Translations under genes and position numbers: made by a program
DNA from: Patescibacteria group bacterium
Lineage (GTDB): Bacteria; Patescibacteriota; Patescibacteriia; WFTA01; S139-112
Assembly (NCBI GenBank): GCA_015485715.1
Contig: WFTA01000065.1
Location: 1-5,828 of the forward strand
DNA length: 5,828 bases
Direction: 5' to 3'
Notes under the pieces: model-generated
Database searches by the model: none
Told to the model about the DNA's origin: nothing
The model's input: the letters and a program-made list of their open reading frames with translations, nothing else
Shown: one piece after another, positions 1-5,828 of the stretch
How the letters are laid out: each line of letters opens with the position of its first letter
How positions within the stretch are numbered: the first letter of the stretch is position 1

Positions 1-58
1 ATATAGTTCTATATCCGTTAAGTAACTTATCAATAATAAAAATAATTGTCGTCAAAAT

Positions 59-105
59 AAAAACCCCTCGCCCGAAGGCAAGGGGAATGTCCCCGAAGGG
101 ACATT
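59..105 (-). terminator. Tandem UUCG-capped Rho-independent terminator of the surface protein/kinase operon
   Basis: Two hairpins abut without a gap, about 90 bases past the kinase stop codon. Read on the minus strand, the first (105 to 86) has perfect 8-bp arms AATGTCCC/GGGACATT around a TTCG loop. The second (85 to 64) has 9-bp arms CCCCTTGCC/GGCGAGGGG, again around TTCG, and is followed by TTTTTATTTT. Both loops are the extra-stable C(UUCG)G type. On the minus-strand RNA the second stem is fully paired through one U-G wobble (positions 80/69); the plus-strand RNA would have a C-A mismatch there and CGAA loops. The direction of transcription is therefore minus, although the first hairpin is also followed by TTTT on the plus strand and could act weakly on a gene entering from the left. 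Confidence 0.9.
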
Positions 106-145
106 TTCAGATTATCAAAACATCAAAATATTGTCAAATAAAGCC

Positions 146-154
146 TGTGGATAA
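146..154 (-). promoter_or_regulatory. Perfect DnaA-box 9-mer (TTATCCACA) in the 3' flank of the kinase gene
   Basis: The minus strand reads TTATCCACA, an exact match to the high-affinity bacterial DnaA-box consensus TTATNCACA. It lies between the kinase stop and the terminator. The plus-strand bases TGGATA (148-153) also pair with TATCCA (161-166) across 7 bases, so the box overlaps a small possible hairpin. A same-sequence box occurs at 3958-3966. A DNA-binding role is inferred from sequence only. Confidence 0.45.
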
Positions 155-193
155 CTTTTATATCCATAAAATTTTGGCTATAGAAAGTCATTT

Positions 194-1564
194 TTACTGT
201 TTTTTATCAGGAAATACTAAAGTTACCTGAGTGCCAACATTTTCCATTGAATCAACATATATTTTGCCGCCCATAAGCTCAACAAGCTGTTTGGTAATCC
301 ATAATCCTAATCCAGTACCCGGTATATTTTTTGTCTTATCAGACTGTACTCTATAGAATTTTTCAAATAACCTTTTTCTTTGTTCTGCTGACATTCCAAT
401 TCCTGTATCTTTTACAATAATTTTTATATTATCATCTGCTTTTTCTGTAATAACTTCCACAGATCCTTTAGGGGTATATTTAATGGCATTCCCTATAAGA
501 TTTACCAAAATCTGTCTAAATCTATCAGAGTCTATATTTAAAATAGTTTTTTTACTATGTAATCTTACTTTTATAGTGAGCTTCTTTTCTTCTGCTTTAG
601 ATTGTAGGCTCTCTACAACTTCTTTTATCAAAGGATTAATATCCTGCATCTTTAGATCTATATTTATTCTCTTTTGTTCAATACGGCTTACATTTAATAA
701 ATCATCTACCAGTACAGCCAGCCTTTCTGCTTCCTGATCAAGTTTTTTCAATACATCTTTAACCTTTTTATTTATCCTTCCATATATTCCATCTATAATG
801 AGGGATATATACCCTCTGATTGCAGTTACAGGAGTTCGAAGTTCATGAGAAGCAATAGATATAAATTCATCCTTCATCTTATCAACTTCTTTTATCTTGG
901 TGTATAAAATAGAGTATTGGAACAGACGTGTATTTACGGATAAAAGCAGAATCAAAACCAATGATGTAAATATTATAACTACAAAAGATGTCCTTGCGGT
1001 TCTGCCGGCTAGATCATCAATTACTTTTGATGAGGTTTTTATAGATAAGATAGCTGCCTTTTTGCCACTGTTATCTTTTATAGGAAGTCCCACTACCCAA
1101 AATCTTTCTTCGTCGCTATATACACTATTTGGCCTGTCTATGGTTATATTGTCAATATTAGAAGTAATTCTTGCTAACCCGTCGTATACAGGCTGTTGCC
1201 AAGCTAAAACCAAAAACGGCGAATTAAAAAGGTTGTTTATCTCTTTTTTGTTTAAACTAGCTACAAGTCTAAAATTATCTTTATCCGGAACAAAAATATC
1301 AAGTCCAACTATAGAGGTGTTCCTTTTTGCCAACTTATCGATGATATTTTGTAACTTTTCGTAATTATTCAAATTTTCCTGAACTATTATAGATATATTT
1401 CTCCCTGTTTCAAGTACTTGACGGTTTATAGAATCATCTATAGCTTCTTTATAAAATTTTGTCGTATAAAGACTATTTATTATAATTATTAAAGGTATCA
1501 GAAGGATAAGCAGTATAGCATATACAACTTCTAAATTATTTTTTATAAATCCTTTGCTCTCCAT
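194..1564 (-). CDS. Membrane sensor histidine kinase, HAMP-less, with extracytoplasmic sensor domain
   Basis: This 456-residue protein is a two-component sensor kinase expected to autophosphorylate on His and pass the phosphate to a response regulator. In order it has: a short cytoplasmic N-terminus; TM1 at about 12-33; an extracytoplasmic domain at about 35-190, possibly Cache/PAS-like (the VVGLPIKDNSGKKAAILSI stretch resembles the strands of such folds); TM2 at about 192-211; a linker of only about 18 residues; the HisKA domain with SHELRTP (His240); and the catalytic domain with the N box NLIGNAIKYTP (Asn359), G1 DTGIGM (386-391), F box LFEKFYRV and G2 GTGLGL (416-421). All catalytic motifs are intact. 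No HAMP or cytoplasmic PAS domain is visible. The ATG lies 5 bases after the stop of the surface protein gene and has no Shine-Dalgarno, which suggests translational coupling. No response regulator is in the window, and the signal sensed is unknown. Confidence 0.93.
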   Translation of the reverse strand: MESKGFIKNNLEVVYAILLILLIPLIIIINSLYTTKFYKEAIDDSINRQVLETGRNISIIVQENLNNYEKLQNIIDKLAKRNTSIVGLDIFVPDKDNFRLVASLNKKEINNLFNSPFLVLAWQQPVYDGLARITSNIDNITIDRPNSVYSDEERFWVVGLPIKDNSGKKAAILSIKTSSKVIDDLAGRTARTSFVVIIFTSLVLILLLSVNTRLFQYSILYTKIKEVDKMKDEFISIASHELRTPVTAIRGYISLIIDGIYGRINKKVKDVLKKLDQEAERLAVLVDDLLNVSRIEQKRINIDLKMQDINPLIKEVVESLQSKAEEKKLTIKVRLHSKKTILNIDSDRFRQILVNLIGNAIKYTPKGSVEVITEKADDNIKIIVKDTGIGMSAEQRKRLFEKFYRVQSDKTKNIPGTGLGLWITKQLVELMGGKIYVDSMENVGTQVTLVFPDKKQ

Positions 1565-1569
1565 AATTA

Positions 1570-3885
1570 CTAATCTTGTCTATCAATTTTCTGCATAGCA
1601 TTTTTCCTAATCAACATAAGATAGAGGATTATTAAAATTAATATAAGTATTACTGTACCTGCTATATAATAATAAAAATTGCGCGTGGGTCTATCAACAA
1701 TTTCTTTGCTCGCTGTGTTTAAAAATTCTTCTCTTGTGACAGCTTTTGCTTCTTTGACGAAAAAGAATACAGGATTACTCTTAAATCTTACTTTTCCTGT
1801 ATTATCGTTTACAGTAACATACACTTGGTGCGAACCATCTGCCAGATTGTTATCAAGTGTATAAACCCAGTTGCCGTTAGCATCGACGCTGGTGGTCATA
1901 ACAAGCGGCAGCTGACTATATATATAGATAGTTACAACACTAAAAGGATATCCCTTACCTTTTAAGACTATGGAATTCTTGTTTTCTTTTTCTAGATTAT
2001 CAATTTTTTCTACTTTCAAAACATCTGTAATCTCTCCCTGTTCTTTTGGTTGCTCCAAATTACGATGATTAATGATAGCTAAATCAACACTTGAAAGGGA
2101 CCTTAATATGGATTGATTTATTTTGCCACTTCCCAAAGGATTATATCCATTTATAATTTCTGTATAATCATCATATCCATCATTATCAGTATCTTTACTG
2201 TAAGGGTCTGTTCCTAACCGTATTTCAGTATCATTGGGAATTTTATCATTATCATCATCAAAGGCAATAACAGCAGGAATTGTTTTGTCTGTCTCTGATT
2301 TGGTGCCCAATACTATAAGATTAACTTCTTTTTCCCTTCTTACATCTATTGGTATATATTTTTCAACAAAGTTTTTTATCTCTTTATTTTTATTGTCATT
2401 AACCCTGTCTTTATCTCTAATTATTATTTCTATATCGTCCTTTTCGTCTGTAAAATTAATGTTTAAATTATATCCCGCAATATTTCTGATCTCTTGATCT
2501 ATTTTTTGTTTTTCTTCTTTTGGAATAAAGTCACTTAAAAATGTTTCTTTTATAAGGTTTCTGCATTGTTCTTCATTAAGCCCTTTACATATATCAGGTT
2601 GTTCGAAAAAGTTAAGACATTCATCCTTATCATTAAACCCTGCCTCTATACACAGATCACTTATTTTAAAATAAAAATCTTGAAATATTTTATTATCATC
2701 CCTAACAATATTACCCTCTGGTTGATTATTATTTTCATCTTTTCTATCTGCCATATCTATATCAGAGATTTCTTGCTTGTCTTTTTCAAGATTTTCTAAT
2801 CTATTAACTTCTTGATTGTCATCCGGGTACTCTTGAGCTCTTTCTTTTTTATCTTGATTTTCTTGATACTCTTTTCTTTTAATTTCCTTTTCTTTTTTTT
2901 CTATTTCTTCTATCTTCCTGACAATTTCATCATTCTTTCTATCATTTTCGATTATATTATTTTTCTCCCCTCTTTCTTTATTGTCTTTATCTAAAATAAC
3001 ATTATTCTTTTTTTCCATTTCCTCTTCTATCTCTCTTATATCGGTGACCACTGTTTTCTTTGGTATACCTTCAATGTTTCCCATTGATTCTTCATCTTCC
3101 TCAATCTTTTGTATGTTTACCCAAAACACAGAGCTTGTATAGATATTGCCATCATCAGATACACCCTCAACAATAAAATGATAAATACCATTTTTGAAGT
3201 TTTGGATCTCTACAACACCTATCCAATAATCTCCTGAGTATTCAAGGTTGATAATTCTTCTTTGGCTTGACTTATTATAAGATTCAGGATTTATCATTTC
3301 AACCTGATATAACGATAGTTTATTCATATGTGTTCTAGCTAAAACCCTGACTTCAAAATTATCATCAACAGTAGATCCATTTTGAGGTTTCAGGATTTCT
3401 ACAGCAGGTTTTTTTTGAGCTGTGACATCGTTATCAATATTATCTTGGGGTATATTTTCTGTATTCTGTTTATTATTGGGTGAGATGGATGATTTGTCCT
3501 GATTCTCTGATTCTGGTTCAGGATTTCTCAGAATAGATGTATTGTTGTCGGGCTCTGTATTGATCTTGCTGTTATCTCTCGATTCTTTTTCTGCCTGATT
3601 GTCTATATTATTAATATCCGAATTAGACTGCATATCCTGCATATCAGAATCAACTTCATCAGAAACAGGAGCGTTATCAGATCTTGCATTGTTTTCCATT
3701 TCGTTTTTAGAATTTAAAAATTTATCTGAATTGTCTTTTGTATTGGTCTTGCTAGATTGCATCTGTGGTAAAGAATCTGAAAAAGAAAGCAATAGAGCTG
3801 TATTTTTGGCACTTATACTGCCAGCAAACCATAATAAAAGGAAGGAAAAGATAATGTATATACTAATTTTATGTATTTTAGACAT
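1570..3885 (-). CDS. Secreted, membrane-anchored multidomain surface protein (Ig-like, coiled coil, calcium loops, Ig-like)
   Basis: A 771-residue protein of unknown specific function with a readable architecture (numbered from the ATG at 3885). Residues 1-26 are a signal peptide with a hydrophobic core and an SISA cleavage site. Residues 27-155 are an Asn/Asp/Ser-rich disordered linker. About 160-259 form a bacterial Ig-like beta-sandwich (ILKPQNGSTVDDNFEVRV). About 260-394 are Glu/Lys-rich, likely coiled coil or single helix. About 395-470 are helical with four Cys (412, 423, 433, 441). Two EF-hand-like calcium loops of the thrombospondin type 3 kind follow (ligands D543/D545/D547/E554 and D565/D567/D569/D573/E576). 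About 617-712 form a second Ig-like domain, then TM 738-759 and a 12-residue basic cytoplasmic tail. The reading frame extends to an ATG at 3939, but the -10 box lies inside that extension and the signal peptide begins at the later Met, so 3885 is preferred. A role in adhesion or envelope structure is inference. Confidence 0.85.
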   Translation of the reverse strand: MSKIHKISIYIIFSFLLLWFAGSISAKNTALLLSFSDSLPQMQSSKTNTKDNSDKFLNSKNEMENNARSDNAPVSDEVDSDMQDMQSNSDINNIDNQAEKESRDNSKINTEPDNNTSILRNPEPESENQDKSSISPNNKQNTENIPQDNIDNDVTAQKKPAVEILKPQNGSTVDDNFEVRVLARTHMNKLSLYQVEMINPESYNKSSQRRIINLEYSGDYWIGVVEIQNFKNGIYHFIVEGVSDDGNIYTSSVFWVNIQKIEEDEESMGNIEGIPKKTVVTDIREIEEEMEKKNNVILDKDNKERGEKNNIIENDRKNDEIVRKIEEIEKKEKEIKRKEYQENQDKKERAQEYPDDNQEVNRLENLEKDKQEISDIDMADRKDENNNQPEGNIVRDDNKIFQDFYFKISDLCIEAGFNDKDECLNFFEQPDICKGLNEEQCRNLIKETFLSDFIPKEEKQKIDQEIRNIAGYNLNINFTDEKDDIEIIIRDKDRVNDNKNKEIKNFVEKYIPIDVRREKEVNLIVLGTKSETDKTIPAVIAFDDDNDKIPNDTEIRLGTDPYSKDTDNDGYDDYTEIINGYNPLGSGKINQSILRSLSSVDLAIINHRNLEQPKEQGEITDVLKVEKIDNLEKENKNSIVLKGKGYPFSVVTIYIYSQLPLVMTTSVDANGNWVYTLDNNLADGSHQVYVTVNDNTGKVRFKSNPVFFFVKEAKAVTREEFLNTASKEIVDRPTRNFYYYIAGTVILILILIILYLMLIRKNAMQKIDRQD

Positions 3886-3918
3886 ATGCAATATAATCAC
3901 AAATAATAATATAATTTT

Positions 3919-3947
3919 ATTATACCATAAAATAATCATATAAACAA
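3919..3947 (-). promoter_or_regulatory. Extended -10 promoter of the surface protein/kinase operon
   Basis: On the minus strand a perfect TATAAT (3924 to 3919) is preceded by TGG (3927-3925), giving an extended -10 TGnTATAAT. A weak -35 TTGTTT (3947 to 3942) lies 17 bp upstream. Transcription would start near 3912, leaving a leader of about 27 bases without a Shine-Dalgarno before the ATG at 3885. The ATG at 3939 would be upstream of the transcript, so this promoter decides the start codon. Confidence 0.72.
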
Positions 3948-3957
3948 AGAAATGAAT

Positions 3958-3966
3958 TTATCCACA
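3958..3966 (+). promoter_or_regulatory. Perfect DnaA-box 9-mer centred between divergent promoters
   Basis: TTATCCACA matches the DnaA-box consensus exactly. It sits 10 bp upstream of the surface-operon -35 and 8 bp upstream of the putative pyrG -35, so a protein bound here could touch both promoters. The motif match is seen directly; binding by DnaA is inference, and another regulator with a similar site is possible. Confidence 0.5.
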
Positions 3967-3974
3967 ATTAAAAT

Positions 3975-4003
3975 TTATAAAGTTAAAATAAAAATGATAT
4001 ACT
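3975..4003 (+). promoter_or_regulatory. Extended -10 promoter of pyrG
   Basis: TATACT (3998-4003) preceded by TGA (3995-3997) makes an extended -10 with one mismatch from TGnTATAAT. The -35 position (TTATAA, 3975-3980, 17-bp spacer) matches TTGACA poorly, as extended -10 promoters tolerate. Initiation near 4010 gives a leader of about 28 bases. That leader contains no Shine-Dalgarno, and I see no C-tract or GGGC start of the kind used for CTP-sensitive reiterative control of pyrG in some Gram-positives. Confidence 0.65.
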
Positions 4004-4037
4004 AAATAAAAATCCAATTTACGTTTAAATTTGATTT

Positions 4038-5714
4038 ATGAGACACAATGTCAGAATTCCGGAGGTAACTCCGAAATTTATTTTTATAGTCGGAGGTGTA
4101 ATGTCTAGTGTAGGGAAAGGTGTCTCTACAGCATCTATAGGCAGACTTCTTCAAAGTAGAGGATTTAAGGTGACAATTATCAAAGCTGATCCATATTTAA
4201 ACATAGATGCAGGGACTATGAATCCTGTAGAGCATGGGGAGGTGTTTGTTACTATGGACGGAGATGAAACCGATCAGGATATAGGAAACTATGAGAGATT
4301 TTTAAATCAGAATATATATTCTGTAAATTACATGACCCTTGGAAGAGTATTTAAAAAAGTACTTGATAAAGAAAGAAAATTGGAATATGGAGGAAAATGT
4401 GTTGAGTTTTTCTACCATACACCTTTGGAAATCATTAATCTTATTAAAAAAGCACAAAAAGAAAACAATGCTGAGATTACTCTAATAGAAGTTGGAGGTA
4501 CTATAGGAGAATACCAAAATATTTTATTTTTAGAAGCCGGAAGGATGATGCGCCTTAAAAATCCTGACAATGTTCTTTTTATTATGGTATCATACCTACC
4601 TATCCCCAGTACAGTAGGGGAGATGAAGACCAAACCTACCCAAAACGCTGTCAGATTATTAAACTCATCGGGAATCCAGCCCGATATTATTTTAGGCAGA
4701 TCAGAAAAACCTCTTGATAGAAAAAGGAAAGAGAAAATAGCTCTTATGTGCAATATGCATGAAGAAGATATTATATCTGCACCTGATTGCAGCAACATAT
4801 ATGAAGTGCCTTTTAACTTTAAAAAAGAGAAGCTTGATATCAAAATATTAACTAAGCTTAATCTTAAACCGCGTAAAGTAAATATGAAAGACTGGAGAAA
4901 ATGGCTGGATAAGGTAAAAAGAATCAAAAAGAGTGTTAAAATAGGTATAGCAGGAAAATACTTTACCACAGGCAAGTTTATACTTGCTGATTCATATATA
5001 TCAGTTATTGAAGCTTTGAAATTCTCAGCATGGCATCTGAACAGAAAGCTGGATCTTGTCTGGCTTGATGTAGAGGAATACGAAAAAAATCCTAAATCTC
5101 TAAAAGAACTTTTTGATTTTGATGGTATAGTTGTTCCCGGAGGATTTGGGAAAAGGGGAGTAGAGGGTAAGATAAAAGTAGCGCAGTTTTGTAGAGAGAA
5201 TAATATTCCTTACTTTGGATTATGTCTTGGCATGCAGATTATGGCCATAGAATTTGCCCGTAATGTGCTGAAATTAAAAAATGCTCACAGTGAAGAATTC
5301 AACACCAAAACAAAATATCCTATCATACACATCATACCTGCACAAAAAGAAAAATTAAAGCAAAAGGACTATGGAGGAAGTATGAGGCTTGGAGGATACA
5401 AATGTCTGCTTGATAAAAATTCTATATCTTATAGAGCTTATCTCTCAACTAAATGGATAAAACCACATAATCCTGTGATTGTGGAAAGGCACAGACACAG
5501 ATATGAGTTCAATAATAAATACAGAAGTATATTTGAAGAAAAAGGAGCTCATATAGCAGGGGTAAATACTGATCAGGATCTGGTAGAAATTATAGAGATT
5601 AAAAATCATTCTTTTATGGTAGGTTGCCAGTTTCATCCTGAATTCCAAGCACGCCCTCTAAATCCACATCCACTCTTTACAGAATTTATTAAAATAGCAA
5701 TAAAACAATCATAA
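4038..5714 (+). CDS. pyrG: CTP synthase (glutamine-hydrolysing), divergent form
   Basis: This 558-residue enzyme amidates UTP to CTP with ATP and glutamine, the last step of pyrimidine nucleotide synthesis, in the cytoplasm. The synthase half has the P-loop GGVMSSVGKG (Lys27), DPYLNIDAGTMNPVEHGEVF, the ETDQDIGNYERF Mg-ATP segment (Asp81), VGGTIG with Glu151, and KTKPTQ (197-202). The glutaminase half has the oxyanion loop PGGFGKRG (367-374), nucleophile Cys396 in GLCLGMQ, GGSMRLG, RHRHRYE, and His533/Glu535 in CQFHPEF. All catalytic residues are present. Compared with the E. coli enzyme from memory, it has about 9 extra N-terminal residues, EFFYH for QVIPH, and GEYQN for GDIES at the pyrimidine/CTP site. 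The ATG at 4038 is preceded by an in-frame TGA at 4032-4034 and is the only ATG before the P-loop strand. No Shine-Dalgarno is seen. The gene appears to be transcribed alone from a divergent promoter. Confidence 0.97.
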   Translation: MRHNVRIPEVTPKFIFIVGGVMSSVGKGVSTASIGRLLQSRGFKVTIIKADPYLNIDAGTMNPVEHGEVFVTMDGDETDQDIGNYERFLNQNIYSVNYMTLGRVFKKVLDKERKLEYGGKCVEFFYHTPLEIINLIKKAQKENNAEITLIEVGGTIGEYQNILFLEAGRMMRLKNPDNVLFIMVSYLPIPSTVGEMKTKPTQNAVRLLNSSGIQPDIILGRSEKPLDRKRKEKIALMCNMHEEDIISAPDCSNIYEVPFNFKKEKLDIKILTKLNLKPRKVNMKDWRKWLDKVKRIKKSVKIGIAGKYFTTGKFILADSYISVIEALKFSAWHLNRKLDLVWLDVEEYEKNPKSLKELFDFDGIVVPGGFGKRGVEGKIKVAQFCRENNIPYFGLCLGMQIMAIEFARNVLKLKNAHSEEFNTKTKYPIIHIIPAQKEKLKQKDYGGSMRLGGYKCLLDKNSISYRAYLSTKWIKPHNPVIVERHRHRYEFNNKYRSIFEEKGAHIAGVNTDQDLVEIIEIKNHSFMVGCQFHPEFQARPLNPHPLFTEFIKIAIKQS

Positions 5715-5717
5715 AAT

Positions 5718-5749
5718 AATTTTCAAATTTAACAATTTTCAATTTTCAA
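5718..5749 (+). repeat. Short AT-rich direct repeats downstream of pyrG
   Basis: The 9-mer AATTTTCAA occurs three times, at 5718-5726, 5734-5742 and 5741-5749, the last two overlapping by two bases. They lie just after the pyrG stop in non-coding DNA. No terminator hairpin accompanies them. They may be simple AT-rich drift or a fragment of a larger intergenic repeat family. Confidence 0.45.
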
Positions 5750-5828
5750 ACCAACTAATAAATATAAAAAATCAATACTTTGTCATTGTCCAATTTTTAT
5801 CCGCCTGGGGTGTTTACCTTCCAAAGGA
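5750..5828. other. Non-coding spacer after pyrG, cut by the window edge
   Basis: No reading frame of useful length is visible on either strand and no complete terminator for pyrG is seen. The first 45 bases are AT-rich. From about 5800 the composition turns GC-richer and ends in TCCAAAGGA, a short palindrome that could be the centre of a longer inverted repeat, or the start of a ribosome binding site for a following gene. Confidence 0.4.

Noticed and set aside
1..14. Perfect inverted repeat ATATAG-TT-CTATAT at the window start
   Set aside because: It is short, almost entirely A/T and at the edge. Such palindromes are expected by chance in this composition.
10..33. Minus-strand TTGATA (28-33) as a -35 for a gene to the left
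   Set aside because: No convincing -10 occurs at 16-18 bp spacing, only a poorly matched TATAGA at about 14 bp.
2810..3020. Long pyrimidine-rich tract on the plus strand, as a possible structural or triplex element
   Set aside because: It is the complement of Lys/Glu/Asp/Asn codons in the coiled-coil part of the surface protein, so coding explains it.
3599..3943. 114-codon plus-strand frame opposite the surface protein N-terminus
   Set aside because: It is antisense to a coherent signal peptide and low-complexity linker and runs through the operon promoter. No initiation signal or family resemblance is seen.
4092..4103. GGAGGT followed by an in-frame ATG as an alternative pyrG start
   Set aside because: Starting at Met22 would remove the first beta strand and the two glycines of the P-loop that every CTP synthase keeps. 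The spacing to the ATG is only 3 bases and the GGAGGT simply encodes Gly-Gly.
4412..4975. 187-codon minus-strand frame inside pyrG
   Set aside because: It lies antisense within a clearly conserved enzyme, has no promoter or recognisable domain, and is best explained as a shadow of the coding strand.
1..5828. Alternative genetic code (TGA as Gly or Trp), as in some CPR lineages
   Set aside because: All three genes are uninterrupted under the standard code, Trp is encoded by TGG, and no in-frame TGA falls in conserved positions.

Overview
The window is a low-GC bacterial segment with three complete genes in a divergent layout. The combination suggests a member of the Candidate Phyla Radiation (Patescibacteria): AT-rich coding, a CTP synthase that departs from the usual proteobacterial/firmicute motifs, a large Asn/Asp/Lys-rich surface protein with paired DxDxDG calcium loops, and starts without Shine-Dalgarno sequences. 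This taxonomic placement is inference. The genetic code looks standard: TGG encodes Trp, no in-frame TGA interrupts the genes, and the stops are TAA, TAG and TAA.

Layout. Positions 1-193 are non-coding and hold a tandem pair of UUCG-capped hairpins followed by a T-tract (59-105, minus strand), plus a perfect DnaA-box 9-mer (146-154). The minus-strand pair follows, read right to left. First comes a secreted, C-terminally anchored multidomain surface protein (3885 down to 1570). Five bases after its stop comes a membrane sensor histidine kinase without a HAMP domain (1564 down to 194). The two probably form one transcript ending at the tandem terminator. Positions 3886-4037 form a compact divergent control region with two extended -10 promoters and a second perfect DnaA box midway between them. 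On the plus strand, pyrG (4038-5714) encodes a full-length CTP synthase. Positions 5715-5828 are AT-rich, carry short AATTTTCAA repeats, and end in a GC-richer stretch cut by the window edge.

How the parts relate. The histidine kinase has no response regulator here; its only operon partner is the extracellular protein, so the two may act together in sensing or remodelling the cell surface. pyrG makes CTP and faces away from this pair. The main points of interest are: altered residues at the CTP feedback/UTP site of the CTP synthase (Glu-Tyr-Gln-Asn in place of Asp-Ile-Glu-Ser), two perfect DnaA boxes that both lie in the intergenic gaps, a promoter that lies inside the longest possible reading frame of the surface gene and so fixes its start at 3885, and the surface protein-kinase pairing itself. 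I saw no CRISPR array, tRNA, rRNA or insertion sequence.
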